This document shows, one piece after another, positions 44,954 through 56,900 of a DNA stretch of 64,000 nt. The stretch is from the NCBI RefSeq assembly GCF_050947875.1, contig NC_134576.1:53382255-53446254 (forward strand), in the 5' to 3' direction. The position numbers were made by a program, and so were the translations under genes. Under the pieces are notes generated by a model. It saw only the letters and a program-made list of their open reading frames with translations, did not search any database and was not told the origin of the DNA. This DNA is from Dermacentor variabilis. Its lineage: Eukaryota; Arthropoda; Arachnida; Ixodida; Ixodidae. Positions within the stretch are counted from its first letter, which is position 1, and each line of letters starts with the position of its first letter.

Positions 44954-47900
44954 AAGCAGCAACCGATGGAGGTGCGGTTGCTGTTCGTCGAACTGACGAA
45001 GATCCTCCGCCGCCGACGAAAGCGCCGAAGAAACCATCTCGACGACATAATAACGACACGCCGCCGTGCTGAGGAAGTCAGGAAGCCAAGACTACACCGA
45101 CGAAAGACGACGCGACGACGCGACGCACCAGCTTCAATTCAACACGACGCAGTCGTGATCCGACGCCAAGACCCAACTGCAACGCAAGACAAAGAACCAC
45201 CGACCTCGACGTGCTTCTAGACGGCCACGCAGTCACCGCCTTAGTCGACACAGGCGCCGATTACTCAGTCATGAGTGAACACATCGCCGTCCAGATGAAG
45301 AAGGTTAAGACTGCATGGGAAGGCCCTCAAATTCGGACCGCTGGAGGACACCTGATTACGCCGACAGGAATGTGCACCGCAAGAATTACCATTCACGACC
45401 GGACTTACCCTGTCACCATCGTTATCCTCCAACAGTGTTCACGAGACGTCATTCTCGGCATGAACTTCCTCAACCAACACGGCGCAGTCATCGACCTGAA
45501 GTCGAAGTCAATAACGCTGTCGGAAGATCATGCGATACCGCCGGAGAGCCCCCGTAGTCACCACGCCTTGAGTGTGCTCGAACATCAAGTGAGCATCCCG
45601 CCGCGTTCCAGCATTATTATTTCCGTCGGCACTGAAACACCCGCTGACGTAGAAGGCGTCATCGAGGGCGACCAACATCTACTGCTCGACCGTGAAATTT
45701 GCATCGCAAGAGGGATCGCTCGACTCCACGGAGGGCAAGTAGAAGTTATGCTAACCAACTTCAGCCAAGAGTTCAAGCACATCAACAAGGGCACGACAAT
45801 CGCATACATCGAGGAAATTGGTTCGGGGATAATGCTCATCGGGGTAGATGCGGCTGAATCCGAGAGGACAAAGGCATTGCTGGTTTCCACAGACTTCGAC
45901 GTGAATCCAAGTCTTCCTATGAGTAAGCAGCAACAGATCAGAAATCTTCTCCGACGATACAAAGACTGCTTTTCGACGTCATCGAGCATTCGACAAACAC
46001 CAGTTGCAAAGCATCGCATAATAACCGAAGAGAGCGCTCGACCACTCCGCCAGAGCCCTTACCGAGTTTTAACACGAGAACGTGAAGCTATTAGGCAACA
46101 ATTCGACGAAATGCTGCGCGACGACACCATCCAGCCGTCGAAAAGCCCGTGGGCCTCTCCTATAGTCTTGGTTAAAAAAAAGGACGGAACCCTGCGTTTC
46201 TGCGTCGATTATCTTCGTCTGAACAAGATCACGAAGAAGGACGTATACCTCCTCCCACGGATAGACGACGCACTGGATCGGCTCTGCAACGCTAAATACT
46301 TCTCGTCAATGGACCTAAAGTCTGGCTATTGGCAAATAGAAGTCGACGAAAGAGATCGCGAAAAGACGGCCTTCATCACCCCAGACGGTCTCTACGAGTT
46401 CAAGGTTATGCCATTTGGACTGTGCTCGGCGCCTGCAACGTTCCAGCGCGTGATGGACACGGTTTTAGCAGGATTGAAGTGGCAGACCTGTCTCGTTTAC
46501 TGGGATGACGTCGTCCTTTTCGCCGGAAATTTCGAGGATCACCTGAGGCGGCTTGCGAAAGTACTAGATGCCATCAAGTCATCAGGGCTCACTCTGAAGC
46601 CGGAAAAGTGCCGCTTCGCTTACGATGAGCTTTTGTTCCTAGGACACGTCGTCAGCAAATCAGGAGTACGCCCCGACCCACAGAAGACAGCTGCCATCGC
46701 AAAGTTCCCGCAGCCAACCGACAAGAAGGCGGTGCGCAGATTCCTTGGCATGTGTGCCTACTATAGGCGCTTTGTCAAGGACTTTTCACGCATCGCGGAG
46801 CCACTAACACATCTAACCAAATGTGATGTCGAGTTCAAGTGGGAAACGCCGCAGGCCAAGGCATTTCAAGAACTCAAACGACGCATGCAGTCGCCGCCGG
46901 TACTTGCACACTTCGACGAGGACGCCGATACCGAAATCCACACTGACGCCAGTAGCGTAGGCCTCGGTCCCGTCCTAGTCCAGAGGAAAGAAGGACTTGA
47001 ACGGGTGATATCGTATGCTAGCCGGTCGCTGTCAAAAGCGGAAAGCAATTATTCTACGACTGAAAAGGAATGCCTCGCCATCATTTGGGCTACAGCTAAA
47101 TTCCGCCCTCACCTCTATGGCAGGCAATTCAAAGTCGTCAGCGACCACCACGCGTTGTGTTGGCTAGCTAACTTAAAGGACCCTTCAGGACGGCTGGCGC
47201 GGTGGAGCCTCAGACTACAAGAATATGACGTCACGGTAATATACGAGTCCGGAAGAAAACACTCCGACGCCGACTGCTTATCACGCGCCCCCATCGATCC
47301 CCCGCCGCAAGACGACGAGGACAGCGACGCCTTCCTTGGGATAATAAGCGCGGAAGACTTCACTAAACAGCAACGAGCAGACCCGGAGCTAAAAGGCCTC
47401 GTCGAGTATTTGGAAGGGAACACCGACGTTGTCCCTAGGGCATTTAAGCGCGGGTTGTGTTCACGCTACAAAACAAGCTGCTTGTGAAGAAGAACTTCTC
47501 ACCAGTCCGCGCCAGCTACCTTCTTGTTGTACCGTCACCGCTGCGTCCAGAAATACTGCACGCCCTACACGACGATCCAACCGCTGGGCACCTCGGGTTC
47601 TCCCGGACGCTGTCGAGAATACAGGAAAGGTATTACTGGCCGCGTCTGACCGCCGACGTCGCCCGTTACGTCAAGACATGCCGAGACTGTCAACGACGCA
47701 AGACACCACCGACAAGGCCAGCAGGATTACTACAGCCGATCGAACCTCCTCGCCAACCATTCCAGCAGATTGGGATGGATTTGTTGGGGGCCGGTTCCGA
47801 TGTCAACATCCGGGAATAAGTGGATCGTCGTGGCGACGGACTATCTCACCCGCTTTGCTGAAACTAAAGCTCTACCAAAAGGCAGTGCAGCCGAAGTGGC

Positions 47901-48620
47901 GAAATTTTTCGTCGAGAACATTCTGCCGCGACATGGTGCTCCAGAAGTCCTCATCACCGACAGAGGAACGGCTTTTACAGCAGAGCTCACCCAGGCCATT
48001 CTGCAGTACAGCCAGACAAGCCACAGGAGGACAACTGCCTACTATCCGCAGACGAATGGTCTCACGGAGCGCCTGAACAAGACCCTCGCCGACATGCTAG
48101 CAATGTACGTCGACGTCGAGCACAAGACGTGGGACGCGGTCCTGCCGTATGTAACCTTCGCTTACAACACGGCGGTGCAAGAAACAACACAGATCACGCC
48201 GTTTAAGCTGGTTTACGGCAGGAACCCGACGACGGCGTTCGACGCCATGCTTCCCCACGTCACTGACGAAGAGAATGTTGATGTCGCTAGCTATCTCCAG
48301 CGCGCCGAAGAAGCCAGACAGCTCGCCCGCCTACGGATCAAGAACCAACAGAGGACCGACAGCCGACACTACAACCTCCGACGACGCTTCGTCGAGTCGA
48401 GTACCAGCCCGGTGACCGTGTTTGGGTTTGGACACCGATACGCCGACGAGTACTGAGTGAGAAACTATTGCATCGCTATTTTGGACCCTACAAGGTCATT
48501 CGACGTATTGGCGCACTGGACTATGAAGTCGTGCCAGACGGAATTTCGCATTCACAGCGGCGCCGCGCACGATCTGAAGTGGTCCACGTGGTGCGTCTTA
48601 AACCCTTTTACGGACGCTGA
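44944..48620 (+). pseudogene. Element D pol: protease-RT-RNase H-integrase
   Basis: Protease keeps DTG at 45247-45255 (ALVDTGADYS). The RT active site at 46498-46509 reads YWDD: both Asp residues are kept, but Trp replaces the usual Leu/Val/Met. RNase H (about 46930-47290) includes TEKECLAIIWATAKFR and VVSDHHALCW. Integrase includes TAGHLGFSRT with CRDCQRRK, ATDYLTRF, TDRGTAF and GLTERLNKTL, so zinc finger and D,D,E are present. The end is VVHVVRLKPFYGR. Breaks: TGA 45070-45072, and frame changes near 47450, 47810 and 48400. All four domains are otherwise full length. Confidence 0.92.
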
Positions 48621-48687
48621 CGAACTTCCTTATTTTGTTGCTTTCTTTGCTACGGCTGTTTTTCTTTATTACTTTCGTTTGTATACA

Positions 48688-48702
48688 GCATCGGGTCGAT
48701 GC
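48688..48702 (+). promoter_or_regulatory. 6-3-6 hairpin upstream of polypurine tract (element D)
   Basis: GCATCGGGTCGATGC: perfect 6-nt arms around GGT, 18 nt before the 3' LTR. Shared in position and geometry with A, B and (decayed) C. Confidence 0.65.
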
Positions 48703-48707
48703 TTTTT

Positions 48708-48717
48708 AAGAGGGGGG
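48708..48717 (+). promoter_or_regulatory. Polypurine tract of element D
   Basis: AAGAGGGGGG, three bases before the 3' LTR. Confidence 0.8.
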
Positions 48718-48720
48718 TAT

Positions 48721-49139
48721 TGACACGTGTATACTTATCTTTATCGGGCGACCACGCTTCGCCGCCTAACAAATGTAATCGCACAGCGCGGGACGCGCCT
48801 GCATGTATCCGAAGTTTCTGGAAAGTTATCGATGCTTCTACCCGGCTGTCTGTTGTCGCCGAACTTTGTGTTATCTGATTTCATCGCGTGACGCGAATGG
48901 TGACGCGAATTGTGGAAGGCACGCGGGTCCGAACGATTAGTCTGGAACATTCGACGACTGCTGTATAAAAGCCGACGCGCTTGACCCGCTGATCATTTTC
49001 GACAATCTCGCCGACCGTGTTCGCCGCTATCGTTCTGCTATAAGTGTCGCCTGTTGTTCTGGGCACAGGCTCGCCCAATAAAAACTAGTTTTGTATTCCA
49101 CCGTATTGCTGCTTTCTTCACCCTCACTACCACGTGACA
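48721..49139 (+). repeat. 3' LTR of element D
   Basis: 419 bp, colinear with 43161-43579. It has TATAAAA at 48964-48970 and AATAAA at 49077-49082. A local change near 48900-48910 duplicates the motif gacgcgaa. Confidence 0.93.
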
Positions 49140-49143
49140 ATAT

Positions 49144-50466
49144 TGCACAGTGTTCACCGAAAAATTTGCCATTTTGTTAGTGCGGGCTTTTCGAAACAAC
49201 CGGTAGCGTTTTCGTGACGTAAAGAAGCCTGGAACTATGCCTGGACCCCATACATGGATCCGGCAGGCAGTACTCTTTATTCTGTCCGTTTCTTGACTTG
49301 CAATCCCACAACCAAACAAATAATGCAATATGTTTTCCCAGATTGGGTTGCTTCATGTGAATGCTCTTAATTCTGGAAATTTCAGAAATTAATCAAGCCT
49401 CACCTCAAAACTTTTAAAGTAGAGTAATTCATTAACATGCCTAAATATGACAAACAAATGCCAAACAAAATCCCCTAGATTTTGAGAAACGATGAGGACA
49501 GACCTATTTGTTCAAATTTCTACGACTCATGGCAACAGGATGGCAAAATTCCGTGCTGTGAATAAATGCAAAGAAAAAAGACTTTGACCACTGTGTTGCG
49601 TTCCAAAGTGTTTCTTCTTTATACCGTAGTGGGGATACTCTGTGGTTTTTAGTTGGAAATAATGCTATTGGCCTGCAATCTGGTACAAAATATTTTTAAA
49701 GCCTCAGCGAAAACACTATTTCTTTGGGATCTATCCAAAATACAGACTCGGTAAAATCCACTGAACATGCTTCTAACTAAACAGGTCATTCTATACCGTT
49801 TTTTGCTGAGACACCTTTTTTTTTCTCGGGAAGCTAAGGTTGATTTCATTGTCGCCAGGCTCAGGCAGCAAACAAAATTTTTTAATCAAAATTAAAAGTG
49901 ATCGCCAGGCATGTCCAGTTGAATTTATCTGAACATGCCCTACTGTCTGCAGTTCACATGTTGACACTTTAAAGGCCTGCAAGAAGGCACCAGTTATATT
50001 TTCTAAGGCAAGAAGGCAATGAAATATGTTACTTAAGGCAATTAGTCCCAGGAGTCCTGGATCAGCAGAAGAAAATCTAAAAACTAGAAATTGCTTGCAA
50101 GACTTATGTCACAAATTACTGAGTCACCATCTATAGCTTACCATTAGTCTTAAAAGTACCATCATTGCATTGTGCTAAAACTAACCCAAGAGACTTAGAC
50201 CTCGCATCATAAAAATGAAGCTTGAGAATCAATCTTGCTCAACAAGCAACGGAACGGCAAAAGCTGATGTGCATGATAAATAACAAAGGCGCTGTTTTCA
50301 TTTTGTAACTAGGCACCATAACAAAATTTGTAAATATGAAAGCATAGGATGGAGTCAGTTCCCGCCTTCGCCCGCAGTGGACATGATGTATGTGAGAGCA
50401 CTGCGCCTCTTCGGTTATGCAGTCCCAGACTGTGCGCAAATTGCCTGTGGGATCAGTAGAATTCCG
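49144..50466. other. Intergenic, nothing recognised
   Basis: A/T-rich DNA with no credible frame or repeat. The target sequence before element D would have read ...gttataatat directly into tgcacagtg. Confidence 0.45.
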
Positions 50467-50723
50467 CGACAAAATTTTCAATAAGGTATGCAATATGATG
50501 ATTAACTTGTTTATTAAAACTTCATAAGTATACCTGGCCTTTGACTCACATTTGCATGTAAGTAAATATTATGAAATTGTCGCTGTGAACAGTTTTACCC
50601 GACTACTGTACACTTGTGATAAAACATTAACCGTATTTGAAGGTTTGTATAATTAGGCAGGATAGCCGCACTTGCTCGATGGCTCATCATTTATTTTGGG
50701 AAAAAATTCAGCAGTGAGCAGCA
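50467..50723 (+). repeat. 257-bp direct repeat, copy 1
   Basis: Aligns gap-free or nearly so with 53004-53260 (about nine in ten bases identical by eye). Both begin cgacaaaattttcaata and end gtgagcagca. The two copies flank 2.28 kb. They lack TG..CA ends, and no PBS is visible next to copy 1, so they are not called LTRs. Confidence 0.8.
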
Positions 50724-50854
50724 AGGTCTGGATAGCTCTGACAGAAGGGCGCACCACAGTCATGTGATCCAGCTGTCTGGGACTGTCCGAGCTTTTGTTT
50801 GAAAACGCCTTGATTGTAAATCGCCTTCCTGGCTGTTGCTTGCTCATAGCTTTT

Positions 50855-51070
50855 GAAATTATAGAGTTTTACGTGCCAAATACACTTTCTGATTATGAAG
50901 CAAGCAGTAGTGCACTCCGGAAATTTCGACCACCTGGAGTTCTTTAACGTGCACCTAGATCTAAGTACATGGGTGTTTTCGCATTTTGCCCCACCGAATG
51001 CGGCCGCAGTGGCTGGGCATCAATCCCGCAACCTCGTGCTCTTAGCTACTTGTAGATAGTGCCCTACCCA
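50855..51070 (-). mobile_element. tRNA-derived SINE (Ruka-like)
   Basis: On the minus strand a GGTTGCGGGATTGATGCCC B-box-like tRNA region is followed by gtgcacgttaaagaactcca, then ggtggtcgaaatttccggag, and a tail ending in cacgtaaaactctataattt. This tRNA-to-tail arrangement matches the Ruka-type SINE described from ticks. Box A is weak and the 5' end is mutated. Confidence 0.75.
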
Positions 51071-51084
51071 GCAAATTTTGTAGC

Positions 51085-52720
51085 GTGGCCTCCAAAATGG
51101 TGCAGTCTCAGAGGTCATGTCGCCGACACAACCATAAAGCTTGCATAATGGAATCACAGCCTGAGCACATTGAACATGTTCCAGAAGCTAAGTTTACTTC
51201 GTGCTTTCGCTCTTCGTGCCCCTCAACTGCTGTATTTAAGACAGCTCATCCATTTCCTGCAAAATTTAAGCGTCATTGCCACACGAAAATAAGCAACACG
51301 GTCGCGCCACATCACTGTTCACCCACAAAGCACAGGCCGATAGCTTCAAAGCTCGTGAAACTGTACTATAGGCCTGTCGTGTGTCTAGGACAGAGCGCGT
51401 CTACACTGTCTACTAATCCTGCACATCCAAAAGCAAAATCTCGAATTTGGGTAACAGAATGGATCAGCACACATGTCAAGAGCAATCGGCGAAGCTCTGA
51501 TTATACAGGTTGTCCGACGTAACTTGAGCCAAACATTAAAACTATGCGAATGTGACGTAGCTCGACAGAACCGAGGTAATGTTGTTTGCCATCGCTTGGA
51601 GATACTCAGATTTTTTCATTCTGCCAAAATAAACATTTCATCTTCGTTTCAAATATTATTAGATTAGAAATGTCTATGAGAAAATTGCAGAGCAACATGA
51701 AAAGCTCCCCATACAGCTTTCTGTTGTTTCAGACATGCTGCGTAAAGTGTTTTACGAGCCAGAAAGAAGCTCGCAAATACACGCAAAGTGCTGCGAATGG
51801 ACTTTCACGCAACAATTTTGTGTGTATTTCGAGGCTTCTTTCACACTTGGAAAAACACTTTTATGTAGCACGTATTGTAATATTTCAGATGTTGATCAAT
51901 TACTGAAGACTAATTATTTAATCTGGCGAAATGAAAAAGAAAATATGAGTATCTCCAAGCGAGAGCAAACAAAATTGCCTTGGTATTGTCCAGCTACGTT
52001 GCATCTGCATATTTTCAATGTTTGGCTCATCTTACGTGAGACACCCTGTATGCCACGCCAGCGACCAGCATTAAATATCTAGATGCAATTTGATATGTTT
52101 CCTCGCAAACCAGTTTAAGTCAGCTGAAAAGAGAAATCTACTTCTTTACTATGCATATAGCAATGGGCATGACAGATTTGACGAAACACATCAAGAAAAG
52201 CAAGCATTTGCGCCTCATCACTGTGCTTTGCTCTTAAAAAACAGAAGGACTAAGGTTGCAGCAACTAGACCACTCGTGAAAGCATCGCATTATGGCACAC
52301 GAAGCACCGATTTAACGGAAGCGATAGCTGAGTGCACGACATTTGCCGCCTCGAACGCACAAAGTGCACGTAAACACACAGCCTCTTTTAAAGCATGGCG
52401 TCATGCTCGCGTCCATCTTTTTAAGACAGCCGTCGTCTGCTAGCTACTTGCATATGTCCGAACAAATACCTGCTGACAGCTCTAAGAGTCCGCAGACAGT
52501 CTGCGACTTCTCGTAAAACGGATGCGATGCTGGCTGCTCTTGGACTGGTGGGTGGGGCTTCCGAAGCTGATTGAGAAAACCGAATGCGGGACAGCAGTGC
52601 TAAGCAGTCCGGGACTGTCAAGGACTGATAATCGAAGAGGCCCATTAATGTTTCGTGCTCCTATCCTATGTAATGTCTCCATACTGTTTAGTAAAGCAAT
52701 GAAGGGGGATAGTTGGTGAA
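51085..52720. other. Region between 257-bp repeats, no gene recognised
   Basis: Several plus-strand frames of 100-145 codons (51085-51522, 51735-52082, 52090-52443) are composed of low-information sequence with no domain. Short repeats of a ggactgt motif occur around 50785 and 52610-52625. Confidence 0.35.
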
Positions 52721-52722
52721 CG

Positions 52723-52864
52723 TTCATGATTATATTGCGCTTAGTTTTACACTGACGATTCTAAGTGAAGGACAGGACATGGACGTACTTGCGCTACGTA
52801 CGTCCACGTCGTGTGCTTCATTTAAAATTGACACTGTAAAACTAAGCGCAATATAACCATGATC
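52723..52864. repeat. Palindromic MITE
   Basis: Arms 52723-52787 and 52798-52864 are inverted copies (tcatgattatattgcgctta on the left edge, mirrored on the right), with a core gtacttgcgctacgtac. The inner arms are less well matched. It is about 140 bp, non-coding. Confidence 0.8.
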
Positions 52865-53003
52865 TTCCTACTGATCAGCTCAAACTGCACGGCCAAGAAG
52901 TCTCTTGTTAGCGCTCTGAAGACAAGCCTCTTGCCCAAACATTGGCTCTAGAGACGACGATCGTTCGACAACTGTTGATCTGTCCATAGAAGTGAGAATT
53001 GCA

Positions 53004-53260
53004 CGACAAAATTTTCAATAAAGTATGCAATATGATGATGAACTTGTTTATTAAAACTTCATGAGTATACCTGGCCTTTGACTCGCATTTGCATGTAAGT
53101 AAATATTATGAAATTGTTGCTGTGAACAGTTGTCCCCGACTGCTGTACACTTGTGATAAAAAATTAACCGTATTTGAACGTTTGTATAATTAGGCTGGAG
53201 AGCCGCACTTGCTGGATGGCTCACCATTTAATTTGGAAAAAAATATACCAGTGAGCAGCA
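53004..53260 (+). repeat. 257-bp direct repeat, copy 2
   Basis: Partner of 50467-50723, same orientation and length, with scattered substitutions. Confidence 0.8.
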
Positions 53261-55639
53261 ATTGTATCACTAATCATCTTGAACGTCTTTATAATTATTA
53301 CGTTGTAAACACCTGTTGTCGAACTGCCTACTCACTGAAGTTTTGAACACATTGTACACAATTATAGCACGTACTACATGAAATAAAACCTGTAATAGAA
53401 CTTACCAAATACAATATTAGTATGGCGGCAGGTCAAATGGCTCCTCAGCAATGCTTGTGTCCTTCCTGTGAAAACAAAAAAAGACATTAGGCTTACACTG
53501 ACAGCACCAAATCATACAAGCTTAAGTTGCAAACAAGCACCCCAGAACATAGAATGTTCTATTTAAATATGGTCAACCTGCTTAACCATGTCACAGACAT
53601 TCAATGACAGAATGTGCTTTCATGGAGCCTCAACTCTATCAAATGCACGCTAATACAAACATGCTAGTACACAGAATCGAATTGCATGTATGAAAATCCT
53701 CAGTAAAACTATTTCCTAGCAACCACAAGTGACTCTTTGTGAAGGGCAACAGTGACTGTCTATCATACACTCATAAGGTGGAAAATTCGGGGTTCTTTCT
53801 GGTAAATAACTAACCGTATCTCTACCGGTACACAGCAATACAAAGGTGAGGGAGAGATAGCGAAGAGAGGAAAGGCAGGGAGGTCAACAACAATAGCGTC
53901 CGGTTTGCTACCCTACACTGGGTGAAGAGAAAGGGGGCACAGAAAGAAGAAAGCGGGATAGAGGGAGCACTGTCTATGCAAATGTGAATTGCAAGTATTA
54001 TATTGATTAAAGAAACAGTTTAGTGCTACCAAGCAAGTACAATAAACAAATTATTTCGAATTCACTTTCATGTCAGGCTAATGAAGTTAATTTTCTTTAG
54101 ATCACATGAGAGAATAGTTAGAAAAAAATATTGGAATCAGTCAACAATGATGAAGGAATTTTATGACGCCCTCCAGATAGAAGTCGTTGAAATAAGACAT
54201 GGGGCAGGTGGAGAAAAGACAAGGAAGGGTGACAAAACAAAATGGGGCCTGTACTGTGCAGCTACTGAATGCAGTTTTATTACAATTGTGATGTGCAAAG
54301 CAGCAGATGTAAGAGATGGAGACCCTCAGGGGGTATTTTACAATGTTGTTTGGAGAAATTGTTTCAAGGAGCATATCTCCTTAATTATATTCATGTAATC
54401 TTTAGAAACGGATGGCATAGAGGATATACTTGTTGACAGTTTCATAGTGAGTCATGAACACGATGCATGCGGGAGTTAAAGAAGCATCTTTGAAAATGCT
54501 CTAGAAGCTTGCAGAAAGCAAATTGAAAGCAAGTTCCTATAACCTCTCACAACCCCGAGCTTCGCCTACAAGTGTTGTAACATTTCCTTGCAACGTGCAG
54601 CGCTGTTTTCAGAAACATAGCTTGAATTAATGTGTCACAAGCTATCGAAACAAAAGTGCATAAGTGCTAAACTAGCACATATGATGTCCTACCCCTACAG
54701 CACAGACTTATCTACAGCAACACATGTAGATGGATTACGTCATCCGTTTGCCAGCTTCTGATCATGTTCCAAAGCATGAATCTCCCCACTCCAAATTCTA
54801 TAAGAATGTGACACCTACCAATTACTTGGGGACAGCACGAAAAGACAGCAGAAGGCTAAGCAACACGAGCGCAGGTTAATACTTTTGTTTAAATGCACAC
54901 ACACACACGCACGCACACACACACACACACAAATAAACACTAGGCCTATTTGTCCTGCCTAGTTGCAGCTGCAGGACAGCGGGATGTTGTAAAGAACCAC
55001 ACAGTTGAACTGCTATGTGTGCCTCTTGCTACACTTCGCATCAAGGCCTGTCTGATTCAACTTTTAGAACCCAGATTGCTTGACGGGACAAACAAAAGTT
55101 CTGGCTCTCCCAACGGTCTTTTTGTGACTATGGCTGACCTTGTGAATGTGATCTAACAGTGGTCACCCCATTGTAGGCCGATGTTAGACCTGGGTCTAGA
55201 AGTTCTCCTCGACTTGTTGAGGACGCTATTTCATGCTTCTGTGACAGAGCTTCACAGCCAAACAGTGCGCTGATGCGAAAGGCAGAATTCCCTCCTTAAA
55301 AGACGTAGAATAGATGCAGTGCCCATTACACTCACCAAAGAAAACAATCAGGTCAAGAAACGGAAGATCACTGTCTAGTGGTAGTTTTCCAGTAGAACAC
55401 GTTGTGGGGCTACTTGGTTCAGGGCTTTCAGAAGATGAAGCGCCACAAGGCGCTACTTACAACTGTTTATTGAGGTCAAAAGCGCCTGAATATACACCCA
55501 TGGGGAGAAGAGGAAGAAAAAACAGAAGCACTGATGGTGTGAAAGCGCACGCGCGAGAACACAGAAGATAAAGAAGAAGGGAATGATAAGATCAGCCAAA
55601 ATCTAAAACTTATCTGAAAATATGCATTCATTTGTGTAA
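53261..55639. other. Intergenic, nothing recognised
   Basis: No domain-bearing frame. The 105-codon plus frame at 54081-54398 and the 85-codon frame at 55314-55571 look like chance. The only clear feature is the CA repeat at 54895-54930. Confidence 0.4.
54895..54930 (+). repeat. CA dinucleotide microsatellite
   Basis: About 18 CA units with two CG interruptions. Confidence 0.9.
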
Positions 55640-55642
55640 ATA

Positions 55643-56130
55643 TTAATTAGACACAGGCATGCTGACACAGGCATCTCTATTCTTATTCCGGTTGGCCTCC
55701 AACAGTTTAAGTGCCACAGTGTATTTGCTTTTAAACACGATTGTTGCATCACGAAGCCTTGCTTCACATACTTCCTTATTCTGATTCCCGCCGGCCTTGC
55801 AATGAAGTGGCACGTTTGAGCTATAACTATTTTTCATCGTAAGCTTGTGCTCTCACAGGTGTTCTGCCAGTTTGTCCGGTATACTCTTTCCCACACTTCC
55901 GCGATATATGGTATACGACCGCTTCTTCCCACTTCACAAAAGGATTTGTATGTTTAATAGAATACTACTTTTCTAGAGTCATGAAATCCAATCAGGCGGT
56001 AAAAAGTAGCAAGTTTCCGGGGCACGGAAAAACCACAGGAGTTTCGTATTTTGCGGCGACGTGTTTAATATTATGCGCCCCTTCGTGAGAATACGGAATT
56101 GCCACAGGATACGGCAGAAATTCCTTGCGG
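55643..56130 (-). pseudogene. Penelope-like RT end / GIY-YIG fragment, left arm of pair 2
   Basis: The minus strand reads AIPYSHEGAHNIKHVAAKYE and TPVVFPCPGN at 56010-56125, the linker leading into the nuclease. Then come EEAVVYHISRKCGKEYTGQT (a GIY-YIG-type core) near 55860-55925 and PLHCKAGGNQNKE near 55790-55815. Several frame breaks separate the parts. No catalytic RT motif remains. Confidence 0.6.
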
Positions 56131-56309
56131 GCATGAGGTCGGTATACCGACCCCGCAATGAATTGTTGCCGTATGAGTCTATGCACTCCAAGACTGTTAA
56201 ACGTGCGATTGCCACTATGTGCCTTGAATTCACCCTTGTAAAATTGTGTTGTCATAAGGCACAGAAAAGCTTTGACGAACAGATTTCGAAGTTGAAGTAG
56301 GCTGGTTTT

Positions 56310-56899
56310 GCTTGTTTGGTTTTGAGCGCAGTTTCGGAGGCGTTGTTGAAAAAAGTGCAAAAAGAAAGAAAACGAAGCAGTGAAGAAGCAAAAACGCTGG
56401 AAAAGAAAGCTAAACCAGTGGTGATACCGTATTCTCACAAAGTGGCGCATAATCTTAAGCATGTCGCCATTGCCAGGAAACATGCTACTTTGTGCCGCCT
56501 GATTGGATCTGATGACTAAGAAAGCACAGTGTTCTATTAAACGCACAAACCGTTTTGTAAGGTATGGAGAAGGGGTCGTACACTGCATACCGCTGAAGTG
56601 TGGGAAGGAGTAAACCGGACACTGGTTGATGCATTAATGAACGCCTGCAGGAGCACAACCTTTCGCTCAAAATTAGTTATGGCTCAAACTTGCTGCTTCA
56701 TTGCAAGGCATGTGGGAATGAAAATAAGCATGTGAAGCAAGGTTTCATGATACAACAATCATGTTTAAAAGCAAAAAAAAAAACTGTGGTGCGTGAACTG
56801 TTGGAGGCCAGCCAGACTAACAAAAGAGGGGACGCCTGTGTCGACACCCGGTCTGTGACTATTTACAGAAATGAATGCATGTTTCCAGATAAGTTTTAG
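56310..56899 (+). pseudogene. Penelope-like RT end / GIY-YIG fragment, right arm of pair 2
   Basis: The plus strand reads KPVVIPYSHKVAHNLKHVA near 56410-56475. After a stop at 56517-56519 come a VRYGEGVVHCIPLKCGKE core with a stop in place of the following residue (about 56570-56614), and LLHCKACGNENKHVKQG at 56690 onward, ending near 56899. The upstream segment ALLKKVQKERKRSSEEAKTL is basic and may be the RT C-terminal region. Confidence 0.6.
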
Positions 56900-56900
56900 A

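Larger units (their letters stand above)
43161..49139 (+). mobile_element. Ty3/gypsy LTR retrotransposon D
   Basis: 5' LTR 43161-43579, PBS 43582-43593, gag 43604-44953, pol 44944-48620, hairpin 48688-48702, polypurine tract 48708-48717, 3' LTR 48721-49139. Both LTRs are 419 bp and differ at about a dozen bases plus two small indels. A 4-bp ATAT duplication flanks the element (43157-43160 and 49140-49143). It is the best-preserved element: two stops and three frameshifts. Closest in the window to B. Confidence 0.95.
55643..56900. mobile_element. Head-to-head pair of Penelope-like element fragments (pair 2)
   Basis: The minus-strand left half (about 55643-56250) and plus-strand right half (about 56280-56900) encode the same segments in mirror order. 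Each has an IPYSH..AHN(I/L)KHVA block, then a VVYHI/VVHCIP..KCGKE block, and a HCKA(G/C)GN block toward the outside. The nucleotide match is visible around ccgtattctcac..gcgcataat. The family differs from pair 1 in sequence but shares the outward-facing arrangement. Confidence 0.65.

Noticed and set aside
45585..46019. 144-codon minus-strand frame inside element D
   Set aside because: It is a shadow of the protease-RT reading frame on the plus strand.
50467..53260. LTR retrotransposon defined by the 257-bp repeats
   Set aside because: There are no TG..CA termini, no PBS or polypurine tract, and no gag or pol between them.
55992..56588. 198-codon minus-strand open frame
   Set aside because: Its first half is antisense to the right arm of Penelope pair 2 and its second half is the left arm. 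It is a by-product of the inverted arrangement, not one protein.
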